NCBI RefSeq assembly: GCF_004137085.1
Contig: NZ_QYBC01000009.1
Coordinates: 62,001-126,000 of the forward strand
Reading direction: 5' to 3'
Length of the DNA stretch: 64,000 nucleotides
From: Lichenibacterium ramalinae
Lineage (GTDB): Bacteria; Pseudomonadota; Alphaproteobacteria; Rhizobiales; Beijerinckiaceae
Below the pieces are notes generated by a model. It saw only the letters and a program-made list of their open reading frames with translations. It had not been told where the DNA came from and searched no databases. This document shows positions 26,914-35,412 of the stretch, piece after piece. Position numbers and translations under genes: made by a program. Positions within the stretch are counted from its first letter, which is position 1. The number at the start of each line of letters is the position of its first letter.

Positions 26914-26950
26914 CGCCGGCCGGACCTCCATGGGGGAGATCCGGCCGGCG
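26914..26950. terminator. Bidirectional stem-loop between convergent lysR-type and glnII genes
   Basis: An 11-bp perfect stem CGCCGGCCGGA / TCCGGCCGGCG encloses a 15-nt segment that can itself pair (CTCC with GGAG). It lies between two convergent genes, 37 bp after the LysR stop and 46 bp after the glnII stop. There is no U-run, so termination efficiency is uncertain. Confidence 0.6.
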
Positions 26951-26995
26951 TCATGGGCGGGCCGATGGCCGGGCTGACAGCCCGGGCCCGTCGTC

Positions 26996-28036
26996 CTACT
27001 CGGCGGCCTGGCGCAGCGCGCTGCCGGTGGGCACCTCGGAGATCGTCTTCAGGATCTGCGAGGCGATCTGGTAGGGGTCCCCTTGGGAGTTCGGGCGGCG
27101 ATCCTCGAGATAGCCCTTGTAGCTGTTGTTGACGAAGCTATGGGGCACGCGGATCGATGCGCCGCGGTCCGCCACGCCGTAGGAGAACTTGTTCCAGGGC
27201 GCCGTCTCGTGCTTGCCGGTCAGCCGCTTGTCGTTGTCGGGGCCGTAGACGGCGATGTGGTCGTGGAGGTTCTTGTCGAAGGCCTTCATCAGGGCCTCGA
27301 AATAGTCCTTGCCGCCGACCGTGCGCATGTACTCGGTCGAGAAGTTGGCATGCATGCCCGACCCGTTCCAGTCCGTGTCGCCGAGCGGCTTGCAATGGTA
27401 CTCGACGTCGATGCCGTAGCCTTCGCAGAGGCGCTGCAGCAGGTAGCGGGCGACCCACATCTCGTCGGCGGCGCGCTTGGAGCCCTTGCCGAAGATCTGG
27501 AACTCCCACTGGCCCTTGGCCACCTCGGCGTTGATGCCCTCGTGGTTGATGCCGGCGTCGAGGCACAGGTCGAGGTGCTTCTCGACGATCTCGCGCGCGA
27601 CCGGGCCGACGTTGGAATAGCCGACGCCCGTGTAGTAGGGGCCCTGCGGTGCCGGATAGCCGCTCTCCGGGAAGCCGAGCGGGCGACCGTCCTTGTAGAA
27701 GAAATATTCCTGCTCGAAGCCGAACCAGGCGCCCTCGTCGTCGAGGATGGTGGCGCGCTTGTTGGACTCGTGCGGCGACCCGTCCGGCAGCATGACCTCG
27801 CACATCACGAGGATGCCGTTCTTGCGGGTGCTGTCGGGGAAATGGCTGACGGGCTTGAGGACGCAGTCGGAGCTGCCGCCCGGGGCCTGCTTGGTGGACG
27901 AGCCGTCGAAGCCCCACAGCGGGAGCTGATCGAGCGTCGGGAAGGCGTCGAAGTCCTTGAGCTGCGTCTTGCCGCGGAGGTTCGGGACCGGCGTGTAACC
28001 ATCGAGCCAGAGGTATTCCAGCTTGTACTTCGTCAT
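26996..28036 (-). CDS. glnII: Glutamine synthetase type II (eukaryotic-type)
   Basis: A 346-residue GSII that makes glutamine from glutamate, ammonia and ATP. It begins MTKYKLEYLWLDGYTPVPNLRGKT and contains LPLWGFDGSSTKQA, the Glu-rich metal site WFGFEQEYFF, GINAEVAKGQWEFQIFG, and the nucleotide/glutamate site GSGMHANFST. The length and lack of an adenylylation loop distinguish it from GSI. In rhizobia glnII is turned on by NtrC and sigma-54 under nitrogen limitation, and a matching -24/-12 element is seen upstream here. Glutaminase follows upstream on the same strand. Confidence 0.96.
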   Translation of the reverse strand: MTKYKLEYLWLDGYTPVPNLRGKTQLKDFDAFPTLDQLPLWGFDGSSTKQAPGGSSDCVLKPVSHFPDSTRKNGILVMCEVMLPDGSPHESNKRATILDDEGAWFGFEQEYFFYKDGRPLGFPESGYPAPQGPYYTGVGYSNVGPVAREIVEKHLDLCLDAGINHEGINAEVAKGQWEFQIFGKGSKRAADEMWVARYLLQRLCEGYGIDVEYHCKPLGDTDWNGSGMHANFSTEYMRTVGGKDYFEALMKAFDKNLHDHIAVYGPDNDKRLTGKHETAPWNKFSYGVADRGASIRVPHSFVNNSYKGYLEDRRPNSQGDPYQIASQILKTISEVPTGSALRQAAE

Positions 28037-28118
28037 TGCGTTCCTCTCATCGGTGCGACGCAGCGGGGCCAGAGGCGGGCTGCCGAGGCGATCGGCCTCT
28101 TCAGGGCGTGAGCGCCTA

Positions 28119-28134
28119 AGCATCTCCTATGCCA
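28119..28134 (-). promoter_or_regulatory. Sigma-54 (-24/-12) promoter of glnII
   Basis: Read on the minus strand, TGGCATAGGAGATGCT has the invariant GG-N10-GC spacing and matches the TGGCAC...TTGC consensus except at two bases. It lies ~83 bp before the glnII ATG, as expected for a nitrogen-regulated promoter. Confidence 0.6.
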
Positions 28135-28297
28135 GATGCCCGGCGGGCGGCCCGCCGGCGACCGTGTCCGGCCGCCGCCCATCCTCGACCGTCGACGGCC
28201 GGCGCCCCCCGCCGCGTCGCCGGGCACCGGCCCGCGGCTGGCGGGCGGGCAGAAGCGCCGCGCCGGCGCCGCGCGACCGGGCAGGCCGCGCGAGTTT

Positions 28298-28314
28298 TGC
28301 ACACGAAATGGGCA
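28298..28314. promoter_or_regulatory. Possible NtrC site upstream of glnII
   Basis: TGCAC-N7-GGGCA resembles the NtrC dyad GCAC-N7-GTGC with one mismatch, ~170 bp upstream of the sigma-54-like promoter, in one of the few AT-richer spots of this spacer. The remaining 28135-28297 is GC-rich with many short palindromes and no recognisable gene. Confidence 0.3.
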
Positions 28315-28326
28315 GAATGCCCGCGG

Positions 28327-29253
28327 TCAGCCGAAGATCGACCATCCCATGCGCCGGGCGAGGCGCTCCAGCGCGATCCGGCCGAGATGCGAATTGCCGG
28401 CGGCGTCGAGGCCCGGCGCCCAGACGGCGATGGAGGCCCGGCCCGGCGCCACCGCCAGGATGCCGCCGCCGACGCCGCTCTTGCCCGGCAGGCCCACGCG
28501 ATAGGCGAACTCGCCCGAGCCGTCGTAATGGCCGCAGGTCAGCATCAGGGCATTGATGCGGCGGGCCCGCTCGGCCGACACGACCGAGAAGCCGGTCTCG
28601 GGGTCCCGCCCGCCATGGGCGAGGAACAGCCCCGCGGTGGCGAGCTGCCGGCACGACATGGCGATGGCGCAATGGTGGAAATACACGCCGAGCGTGAAGT
28701 CGACCGGGTTCTCGGTGACGCCGAAGGACCGCATGTAGTTGGCGAGGGCCGTGTTGCGGAAGCCGGTGCGCTTCTCGGAGGCCGCCACGGCGGCGTCGAT
28801 GGTGACAGTGGCGTCGCGCGACAGGAACTGCATGAAGCGCAGGATCTCGCCGAGCGATTCGCGCGGCTGGTGGCCCGAAACGATGACGTCCGTGACGGCG
28901 ATGGCGCCGGCATTGATGAATGGGTTGCGCGGCACCCCGCGTTCCCGCTCGAGCTGGACGATGGAGTTGAACGGGTTGCCGGAGGGCTCGCGGCCGACGC
29001 GCCGCCACAGCCGGTCGCCGATCATGCCGAGCGCCAGCGTGAGGGTGAAGACCTTCGAGATGCTTTGGATCGAGAAGGGCAGGTCGCCGTCCCCCGCGAC
29101 CGCGGCCGCGCCGTCCGTCCCCACCACGGCGATGCCGAACTGGCCGGGATCGACGCGGGCGAGTTCGGGGATGTAATGGGCCACCTCGCCCCGGTCGCTC
29201 CGCTGCGCCATCTCGGCGGCGATCTCCTGGACGACGGCATCGAGGTCGGGCAC
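28327..29253 (-). CDS. glsA: Glutaminase A
   Basis: A 308-residue serine-dependent beta-lactamase-like glutaminase that hydrolyses glutamine to glutamate and ammonia. The active-site motif is [10 protein letters not shown] (Ser-x-x-Lys). [13 protein letters not shown] and the C-terminal [15 protein letters not shown] are family signatures. The GTG at 29253 is chosen because AGGTGA lies 6 nt upstream and the resulting length equals other glutaminases. Longer readings add a non-homologous Arg-rich tail. It is next to glnII, which gives the cell both directions of glutamine metabolism in one place. Confidence 0.93.
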   Translation of the reverse strand: MPDLDAVVQEIAAEMAQRSDRGEVAHYIPELARVDPGQFGIAVVGTDGAAAVAGDGDLPFSIQSISKVFTLTLALGMIGDRLWRRVGREPSGNPFNSIVQLERERGVPRNPFINAGAIAVTDVIVSGHQPRESLGEILRFMQFLSRDATVTIDAAVAASEKRTGFRNTALANYMRSFGVTENPVDFTLGVYFHHCAIAMSCRQLATAGLFLAHGGRDPETGFSVVSAERARRINALMLTCGHYDGSGEFAYRVGLPGKSGVGGGILAVAPGRASIAVWAPGLDAAGNSHLGRIALERLARRMGWSIFG

Positions 29254-29410
29254 GCGATTCACCTGGAGCCGGAGGGCAGGGCGGCGCCATGCTCGGCTGC
29301 GGCGGCGAGGCGCGTCAATCCCGGCGGCGGCGGGGCCTCGGCCCCGCCGCGCCTCCGGGCCCGGGCGGGGCGCTTGTCGTCGGCCCACCCGCGTCAGCCC
29401 GGCGCCGTCG

Positions 29411-29869
29411 TCACCCCATGGCGTGGCCGGCGAGCAGCTTCTCGATCTGGGGGATCGGGTGGTGGGTGTAGTCCTTGGGGATCTCGCACACGACGCGCTT
29501 CTGCGCTTCCGGCGACAGGTCGCGGCGGATCTCGGCGAGGCACTTGGGCGGCGCCACGATGACGATCTCCTTGAAGCCGTTCTCCTGCGCGGCGGCGTTG
29601 ATGCGCCCGGCCACGTGGGCGGCGAAGCGATCCTCCTCGACCTGGTGGAAATCGGTGCCGCCCATCGAGCCGCCGCGGTTTCCCATTGGCGAATGGCCCC
29701 GTCCCGGCGCGTCGCTGCCCTGGTCGCGGGTCGCCGGGTTGTGCTTCTCCTCCACGTCGAGGCGGCGCAGGTTCATCAGTTCGTCGTCGCCCTCGTTGTG
29801 CAGGAAGAGGGCCTTCTTGCCGTCGCCGACCATGACCCAGGCGCCGTAATGGACCTTGAGCGTCGTCAT
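29411..29869 (-). CDS. Host attachment protein family
   Basis: A 152-residue soluble protein of the Host_attach family (protein required for attachment to host cells, first linked to Agrobacterium; Pfam PF10116 from memory). Features are [18 protein letters not shown] at the N-terminus, a central Gly/Met/His-poor linker [24 protein letters not shown] and the conserved [25 protein letters not shown]. The fold resembles release-factor/Pelota-type domains. No signal peptide or membrane segment is seen, so a direct adhesin role is unlikely. The function is unproven. Confidence 0.85.
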   Translation of the reverse strand: MTTLKVHYGAWVMVGDGKKALFLHNEGDDELMNLRRLDVEEKHNPATRDQGSDAPGRGHSPMGNRGGSMGGTDFHQVEEDRFAAHVAGRINAAAQENGFKEIVIVAPPKCLAEIRRDLSPEAQKRVVCEIPKDYTHHPIPQIEKLLAGHAMG

Positions 29870-30020
29870 CTCCGACCTCGTCTCGGGTTGGGCCGAGGCG
29901 CCGTCGCGGGGGCCAAAACCCCTCCGGCGCCGCCTCCTGCCGTTGCGGGTAGGCCACCAACGGCCGGCCGCGACGATTGTTCACCCGGGGCCCGGCCGTC
30001 ACCCGGCCGTCGCCCGGCCG

Positions 30021-30539
30021 TCACGGGCGGCGTCGCGCCCCGACCGGGCCGGCGACGCCCTCCGAGGCGCCGGGAACGAGCTCGCACCACAGCACGCGCG
30101 CCGCATCCACGGGGCCGGGCATCTGCAGGCGCCCGGGCGGGACGCGGGTGAAGCCGAAGCGGCGGTAGTAGGGCTCGTCGCCCACCAGCAGCACCAGGGC
30201 GTGGCCGGCGGCGCGGGCGGCCTCGAGCGAGCGCGTCACGAGCCCGGCCGCGATGCCGCGCCCGCGGAACGCCGGATCCACCGTCAGCGGCCCCAGCATC
30301 AGCGCCGGCGTGTCGCCGATGCCGAGCGGCGTCATGCGGTTGGCCCCGACGAGCAACGTCGACACCCGGGCGACGCAGCACAGGTCCCAGTCGGGCGCGG
30401 CGATCTCGCGCAGGCGATAGGCGGTGCGGGCGAAGCGGCCGGGCCCGAAGGCCCGTTCGGCCAGGCGCTCGACGGCGGGCGCGTCCCCGGCGGCTTCGCG
30501 CACGACGACGACGGACAGGCTGAGGGACGGCTCGGTCAT
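30021..30539 (-). CDS. GNAT N-acetyltransferase, YhbS-like
   Basis: A 172-residue acetyltransferase. The acetyl-CoA loop is LGPLTVDPAFRGRGIAAGLV (motif A) and the later VLLVGDEPYYRRFGF segment is typical of YhbS relatives. The ATG at 30539 is preferred to an upstream in-frame start that adds a Arg-rich stretch without a ribosome-binding site. The target amine is unknown. It stands alone, with an AT-richer promoter region shared with the divergent membrane protein gene. Confidence 0.88.
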   Translation of the reverse strand: MTEPSLSLSVVVVREAAGDAPAVERLAERAFGPGRFARTAYRLREIAAPDWDLCCVARVSTLLVGANRMTPLGIGDTPALMLGPLTVDPAFRGRGIAAGLVTRSLEAARAAGHALVLLVGDEPYYRRFGFTRVPPGRLQMPGPVDAARVLWCELVPGASEGVAGPVGARRRP

Positions 30540-30685
30540 GGTCCGCTTATACAGCGCCGGGAAGCGTCGTCGAGCGTCGGGCATTTTAGCAAGCGTCGAT
30601 TAAGCCTCACACCGCAAACATCTACGGCCCGCCGTCCTGCCCTGCTATACGGCAGCATGAATGTGTCACCGCCGAGAGAGCCACC

Positions 30686-31981
30686 ATGCATGCTCAAGTC
30701 GAGGCGGTTCGGACCCCGCGTATCGCCGGCGCCGACGCCGGCGTTCGACCGGTGGCGTTCGCCGCCGTCTGCCTTGCGGCGATGCTCGTTCTTGCCATCA
30801 AATACTATCCCCTGAGACCGACGACCTTCGTCCTCGGCCAATATTTGTGGACCCTCGAGGTCGGCAATATCCGCCGCACCGTGGTGTCGACGCTGGCCGG
30901 GCTGGCCTGGGGCCACGACCCCGCGCGGTTCCTGCCTGTCGTCGACCTCGTGTCGCTGGTCGAGATGGCGGGCCTCGCCGTGGCGCTCGCCTGGGGGGCG
31001 CTGCGGCTGGCCGGCCGACCGGTCGCCAGGCTGGCGCTGCTGCTCGTCCTGTGCTCGGGCGCCGCGTCCCACCTGCTGGCGACGCGCGGCTCGCAGGACG
31101 GTTTCGCCGTGCTGGTGCTGGTCGGCTTCGCGGCGGCGCTCCATGCCCGCCATGCGCTCGCGGCGGCGCTGCTCGGCGCGCTGGCGGTGGCGGTCCACGA
31201 GGCCTCGATCGTCTACATCCTGTCGCTCTGCGGGCTCCACCTGCTGCTCAGCGATGTCGGCCCGCGCACGGGCTGGCGCGAGATGGCGTGGCGCTTCGCC
31301 GATCCCGACATCCGGCCCACGCTGGCGGGAGCCGGAGCGGCGGCCGCCATGGTGGTGGCCGTCATGGCCGGGACCCATCTCCCGGCGGCCCTCGTCGACG
31401 AGGTGTGCCGCGCCAATGCCTGGATCGCCTCCGCCGGAAGCCTCGACACGGTCCGCAACGTGCCTGCCGAGACCCGGGCGCAGGACTGGGCGGAGAGCTG
31501 CGGGCTGCAGTTCAAGGCCTTCGCCAGCACGCCGGGCTTCGTGCTGCGCTCCGTTCCCATCGGTGCGCTCTTCGCCCCCGTGGCGCTGGTCGCGCTGGCG
31601 CTGACGCTCCGGGCCAGGTTGACGGCGACGCTGCGGCTCGGCATCGCGGCGAGCCTGTTCCTGCCGGCGCTCCTGCCCTTCGTCGCCACCGACGTCACCC
31701 GGTTCTGGAGCTACATGAACCTCACGGCGCTCTATGCCGTGGTGCTGCTGGAGCCCCACCTGCAGGGCTTCGGCCGGGTGTCGCCCCGCGCGCTCGTCGG
31801 CGGCGTCCTGGCGCTCTGGACGCTGGTCGCCATCGGCATCGACCAATGGCCCACCGGCTGGCCGCAGCCGCCGAGCGCCCTGCCGGAGGCCGTGGCCCTG
31901 CGCCTGCCGACCTTCCGCGACGCGCTCTGCGCGGCCTCGCAGCGGGGCGTCTGCGGGCGGCCCGTGACGGATTTCCGCTGA
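30686..31981 (+). CDS. Polytopic membrane protein of unknown function
   Basis: A 431-residue protein with about nine hydrophobic segments. Notable soluble patches are LWTLEVGNIRRTVVSTLAGL after the first segment, ATRGSQDGFAVLV, VHEASIVYILSLCGLH and a long extracytoplasmic loop containing three Cys (EVCRANAW, AESCGLQF and the C-terminal DALCAASQRGVCG). The arrangement, with acidic/His residues near membrane edges, recalls GT-C or polymer-handling membrane proteins, but no definite family was recognised. It is followed 52 bp later by a GtrA-like flippase gene, suggesting joint work on a lipid-linked sugar. Confidence 0.7.
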   Translation: MHAQVEAVRTPRIAGADAGVRPVAFAAVCLAAMLVLAIKYYPLRPTTFVLGQYLWTLEVGNIRRTVVSTLAGLAWGHDPARFLPVVDLVSLVEMAGLAVALAWGALRLAGRPVARLALLLVLCSGAASHLLATRGSQDGFAVLVLVGFAAALHARHALAAALLGALAVAVHEASIVYILSLCGLHLLLSDVGPRTGWREMAWRFADPDIRPTLAGAGAAAAMVVAVMAGTHLPAALVDEVCRANAWIASAGSLDTVRNVPAETRAQDWAESCGLQFKAFASTPGFVLRSVPIGALFAPVALVALALTLRARLTATLRLGIAASLFLPALLPFVATDVTRFWSYMNLTALYAVVLLEPHLQGFGRVSPRALVGGVLALWTLVAIGIDQWPTGWPQPPSALPEAVALRLPTFRDALCAASQRGVCGRPVTDFR

Positions 31982-32033
31982 GATGACCCGAACCGCCGCC
32001 GCCGGACGGGACCCAATCGAGAAGGACCGTTCC

Positions 32034-32483
32034 ATGCCCCAGCCCGCGATCCTGCCGGCCGCCACGCGGAGGGGACACTACGTCGCCGTCCTCTACGTGC
32101 TCTTCGCCCTGCTCTCGACCGCCATGAACCTCGGCACGCAGCAGATCGCCGTGATGGCGCTGACGGGCCGGGTCGGCCCCGTCCTGCCCCTCTCGCTCCT
32201 GGCCGGCACGGCGACGGGCTTCGTGGCCAAATACCTCCTCGACAAGCACTTCATCTTCTTCGACCAGTCGTCGGACGGCCGGGAAGAGGCCCGCAAGGTC
32301 GTGCTCTACGGCCTCTTCAGCGTCTTCACGACGCTGCTGTTCTGGGGCATGGAGATCGGCTTCCTCAGGCTCTTCGGCACCGTCGCGGCCAAATACACCG
32401 GCGCCGTCGTCGGCATCGCCCTGGGCTACGCGGTGAAGTTCCTGCTCGACCGCCGCTTCACCTTCACGGGCGCGCAGCGCTGA
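32034..32483 (+). CDS. GtrA-family membrane protein
   Basis: A 149-residue protein with four membrane segments in the GtrA pattern: FALLSTAMNLGTQ, KYLLDKHFIFFD after segment two, a third segment FSVFTTLLFWGMEIGFL and GYAVKFLLDRRFTF at the end. GtrA proteins move undecaprenyl-phosphate-linked sugars across the membrane or assist such transfer. The ATG at 32034 has GAAGGA 8 nt upstream, so I prefer it to the ATG at 31983 directly after the previous stop. It is co-directional with the polytopic protein. Confidence 0.86.
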   Translation: MPQPAILPAATRRGHYVAVLYVLFALLSTAMNLGTQQIAVMALTGRVGPVLPLSLLAGTATGFVAKYLLDKHFIFFDQSSDGREEARKVVLYGLFSVFTTLLFWGMEIGFLRLFGTVAAKYTGAVVGIALGYAVKFLLDRRFTFTGAQR

Positions 32484-32495
32484 ACCGCCGCCGCG

Positions 32496-32990
32496 CTACC
32501 AGTGCGGCGCGGGGGGACGGCCGTCGCGCATCTCGGCCAGCCGGGCCCGCGTCGCCGTCGTGGTTCCGGCCGGCAGGGCGTCGAGCGGGTGGAAGCCGGC
32601 CTCGTCGATCTCGAGATCGGGCGCGCGGAGCCCCAGCACCCTGAAGTCCCGCACGCGGAACACCGCGACATGGTCGCGCCGCGAGCCCGCGCGGTTGAAA
32701 TAAAGGCCGAAGAGCTCCGGTGCCCCGGCGATCTCGACCGCGCATTCTTCCCGCACCTCCCGCACCACCGCCTCGCCGACGGTTTCGCCGGCCTCGACGC
32801 CGCCGCCCGGCAGGTGCCAGCCCGGCACGTAGGAATGGCGCACCAGGAACACCTCGGGCCCGCCGATGCCGTCCCGCAGCAGCGCGGCCCGCACGCCGAG
32901 CGTCAGCGGCCGGGTGAAGCGCGCGCCCGCATGGATCAGCCAGGGCATCATCCGCTGCGCCAGGGGCGGCAACCGCATGCTCCATCCCAT
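32496..32990 (-). CDS. Nudix hydrolase
   Basis: A 164-residue Nudix protein. The Nudix box is complete: GGGVEAGETVGEAVVREVREECAVEI. Preceding HSYVPGWHLPGG is the usual substrate-side strand. The N-terminal ~45 residues include a hydrophobic, Met/Pro/Leu-rich stretch. The ATG at 32990 follows GGAAGGG, and 32978 is an alternative. The substrate (a nucleoside-diphosphate derivative) is unknown. It converges with the GtrA gene, leaving 12 bp between stops. Confidence 0.88.
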   Translation of the reverse strand: MGWSMRLPPLAQRMMPWLIHAGARFTRPLTLGVRAALLRDGIGGPEVFLVRHSYVPGWHLPGGGVEAGETVGEAVVREVREECAVEIAGAPELFGLYFNRAGSRRDHVAVFRVRDFRVLGLRAPDLEIDEAGFHPLDALPAGTTTATRARLAEMRDGRPPAPHW

Positions 32991-33125
32991 GACCACCCTT
33001 CCCGCGATTCGCCCGATGGCGCGATGGTGGACCATCGCGTGGGTGCCCGCCAGGGCGGGTGGGGCGGTGGGGCGATGCGCTTCGCGGCTTGACGGGGCCG
33101 GGGGCACGGGCGACAGGGTGGCGCC

Positions 33126-34022
33126 GTGAGCTATCTCCTCGCCCATCTCTCCGACGCCCATATCGGGCCCCTGCCGCGACCGCGGACGCGCGATCTCCTG
33201 GGCAAGCGCATCACCGGCTTCGTCAACTGGCGCAAGCGCGGGCGGCTGCACGACATGGCGGTGCTGGCCGCGATCGTCGCCGACCTCAAGGCGCAGACGC
33301 CCGACCACGTCGCCATGACGGGCGACATCCTCAACCTCGGCCTGCCGAGCGAATTCCCCTTCGCCCGGGCCTGGCTGGAGCAGCTGGGCCCCACCGGGGA
33401 CGTCAGCTTCGTGCCCGGCAACCACGACGCCTACGTGCGCTCCTCCATGCCGCATCTCGCCACCACCTTCGCGCCCTGGGTGGCGGAGGTCGGGGTGGTC
33501 GACGGCATGCCGTTCGCCTTCCCGTACCTGCGGCGGCGCGGACCCCTGGCGCTGATCGGCCTGACCTCGGCCATCCCGACGGCGCCGCTGCTGGCGTCGG
33601 GAGCGCTCGGGGCGGCGCAGCGGGACGGGTTGGCCCGGCTCCTCGACGAGGCCGGGGCGGCGGGCCTGGTCCGCGTCGTGATGATCCACCATCCGCCGCA
33701 CGTGCGGGGCGCCAAGCGCGGCCGCGGCCTGCGCGACGCCGGCGCGCTCGAGGCCATCATCGCCCGCCACGGCGCCGAACTCATCCTGCACGGCCACAAC
33801 CACCGCAGCTCGGTGGCGCACCTGCCCGGGCCGGGCGGCCCCGTGCCGGTCGTGGGCGTGCCGTCCTGCTCGGCCGTGCCGGGCACGCACGGCCATCTCG
33901 CCGCCTACCACCTCTACAGCTTCGCGCCGCGGCCGGACGGCGGCTTCGCCGTCACGGCGGAGCGCCGGGGCCTCGCGGCGGGGCGGGACGGCATCGGCCC
34001 GCTCGGCTCCCTGCCGCTGTGA
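33126..34022 (+). CDS. Metallophosphoesterase (calcineurin-like)
   Basis: A 298-residue dinuclear metallophosphatase. Motifs in order are HLSDAHIG (D-x-H), MTGDILNLG (GD), VPGNHDAY (GNHD), IHHPPH (H) and LHGHNH (GHxH). These supply all metal ligands of the class III phosphodiesterase/CpdA-like group. The GTG at 33126 immediately gives the family start VSYLLAHLSDAHIG. Substrate candidates are cyclic nucleotides or phospholipid headgroups, which the sequence does not resolve. Confidence 0.9.
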   Translation: MSYLLAHLSDAHIGPLPRPRTRDLLGKRITGFVNWRKRGRLHDMAVLAAIVADLKAQTPDHVAMTGDILNLGLPSEFPFARAWLEQLGPTGDVSFVPGNHDAYVRSSMPHLATTFAPWVAEVGVVDGMPFAFPYLRRRGPLALIGLTSAIPTAPLLASGALGAAQRDGLARLLDEAGAAGLVRVVMIHHPPHVRGAKRGRGLRDAGALEAIIARHGAELILHGHNHRSSVAHLPGPGGPVPVVGVPSCSAVPGTHGHLAAYHLYSFAPRPDGGFAVTAERRGLAAGRDGIGPLGSLPL

Positions 34023-34026
34023 CGCG

Positions 34027-34049
34027 CGCCGGCCCTCGCCGGGCCGGCG
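34027..34049. terminator. Bidirectional terminator-like hairpin
   Basis: A perfect 9-bp stem CGCCGGCCC / GGGCCGGCG with a 5-nt loop exactly fills the space between the stops of the convergent phosphoesterase and GNAT-like genes. It has no T-runs, as is common in high-GC genomes. Confidence 0.65.
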
Positions 34050-35321
34050 TCAGATGAAGTCGAAGTCCAGAGCCTCGAAGCGGGACACGGCGAGCGGGGC
34101 GACGGGCTCGGCCCGCAGATCGCGCGTCTGCAGCACCATGGGCGAGGGCCGCAGCCGTTCCGGCAGCAGCAGGCCCGGCCGCGGCACGGTCCCGTTGAGC
34201 CCGGCATAGACGAAGAGCGGTCGGCCGTGCAGCCGACACGCCGCCGACACCGCCGCCGCGACCTCGCCGCGCCGCGGCACCGTTCCGGGCCGTGCCAGCA
34301 GGGCGCAGATCATCGTGTGGGGCGCCCGGCCCTGCCGCCGCGGGGCCGACACCAGGAGCAGGTTCCGCCCGGCATGCACGGCATAATCCGCCCCCGGCTT
34401 GCCGATGCGCGCCCAGAGCCGGAGCGCGGTCCACAGAAGGCCGTCCCCGTCGCCGCCGCAGAAGGGCTCCAGGATGGCCCGGCCGCGGTCCGGGTCGAGC
34501 TCCGCCACCCTGTGGCTGGCGACGCCGTGCCAGGGGCGCGGCAGGCCCGCCAAGCCGACCCGGATGTCGAGCCGGGCCGCCTCGGCGAGCTTGAGGTAGC
34601 GGGTGTTGACGCCCGCCGCCTTCACGTTCGGGACCGCGACGATGAAGCCGATGCCGCGTTCGAGGCAGAAGGCCTCGACGGCGCCGTAGAGCGCCGCCAT
34701 GGCGGCGCGGGAGCGGAAGGCCTTGAGGATGAAGAGGTCGACCAGCGCCACGGCGCTTTCGCGGCGCCCCGCCACCACCAGCGTCTGGTGGACCAGGGCG
34801 ATGTGGCCGACCTTGCGGGCGCCCGCATGGGCGGCCAGCACCGTGGTGCCGTCGGAGAAGGCGGTCTCGTAGAGCCAGCGCAGCACGTCGGCCCGGAAGG
34901 CGCCGGGCGCGACGCCGAAGCCTTCGGCGGCCAGGGCGGCCGTCTCGTCGTAATCGCGGGCCGTCTCCAGCGCGATGGCGAGGTCCGCCGGGCGCGGCCG
35001 CCGTCCTCGCCCCGTCGCCGCTTGCCCCGTCGTCTCCTGCCCCGTCGCTTCCTGCCCGGTCGCTTCCTGCCCGGCCGACCCGCGATCGTCCGGCGCATCG
35101 GTGGCGGCGGTCCGGCCCGCCGGGCCGGTGCGGCCCTCGATGCCCATGGGGCCCTTGGTGCCGATGAGGCCCTTGGTGCCGATGAGGCCGGCGGGCAAAA
35201 ATCGCGCGAAACGGCCGGGCTCCAGCCCGGCGGCGCGGCTCGGTGAAGGCGACATCCTCCGCAACCCCCATCGCGCCTCGAATCTCGATCGGGGCGGGCG
35301 CGTCGTCGGCCGATAAGTCAC
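34050..35321 (-). CDS. GNAT-like protein of unknown function with collagen-like N-terminal triplets
   Basis: Up to 423 residues. From ~residue 110 it carries an acetyltransferase-like domain (ALETARDYDETAALAAEGFGV, KVGHIALVHQTLVV, VALVDLFILKAFRSRAAMAALYGAVEAFCLERGIGFIVAVPN), and a long C-terminal half with no recognised domain follows. The N-terminal part is unusual: nine consecutive Gly-X-Y triplets at about residues 46-72 (GLI GTK GLI GTK GPM GIE GRT GPA GRT), then a GQEAT-type pentapeptide repeat. Both are encoded by short tandem DNA repeats of 18 and 15 bp. The start is uncertain (GTG 35321 or ATG 35255), but both include the repeats. No signal peptide is evident. Confidence 0.65.
   Translation of the reverse strand: MTYRPTTRPPRSRFEARWGLRRMSPSPSRAAGLEPGRFARFLPAGLIGTKGLIGTKGPMGIEGRTGPAGRTAATDAPDDRGSAGQEATGQEATGQETTGQAATGRGRRPRPADLAIALETARDYDETAALAAEGFGVAPGAFRADVLRWLYETAFSDGTTVLAAHAGARKVGHIALVHQTLVVAGRRESAVALVDLFILKAFRSRAAMAALYGAVEAFCLERGIGFIVAVPNVKAAGVNTRYLKLAEAARLDIRVGLAGLPRPWHGVASHRVAELDPDRGRAILEPFCGGDGDGLLWTALRLWARIGKPGADYAVHAGRNLLLVSAPRRQGRAPHTMICALLARPGTVPRRGEVAAAVSAACRLHGRPLFVYAGLNGTVPRPGLLLPERLRPSPMVLQTRDLRAEPVAPLAVSRFEALDFDFI
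35024..35078 (+). repeat. In-frame ~15-bp tandem repeat (GQEAT units)
   Basis: About three and a half units of a TGCCCCGTCGCTTCC-like sequence lie inside the GNAT-like gene (coding strand minus) and encode GQEAT, GQEAT, GQETT, GQAAT. The units differ by only a few bases, implying recent expansion. Confidence 0.8.
35152..35187 (+). repeat. In-frame 18-bp tandem repeat (collagen-like triplets)
   Basis: Two perfect copies of CCCTTGGTGCCGATGAGG, flanked by diverged units, encode repeated GLI-GTK triplets in the N-terminus of the GNAT-like protein (coding strand minus). Confidence 0.85.
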
Positions 35322-35412
35322 CCTGCCGGATTCGACTGAAGGATTGTTGAACGCCGGCGCGCATTCCGCCGTCGATGCGGCCCGCAGGTCCCAGCAGGTC
35401 GCCGCAGGCCGG

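Noticed and set aside
29411-29869. Surface adhesin role for the host-attachment family protein
   Set aside because: No signal peptide or membrane segment; the family name reflects a phenotype, not a location.
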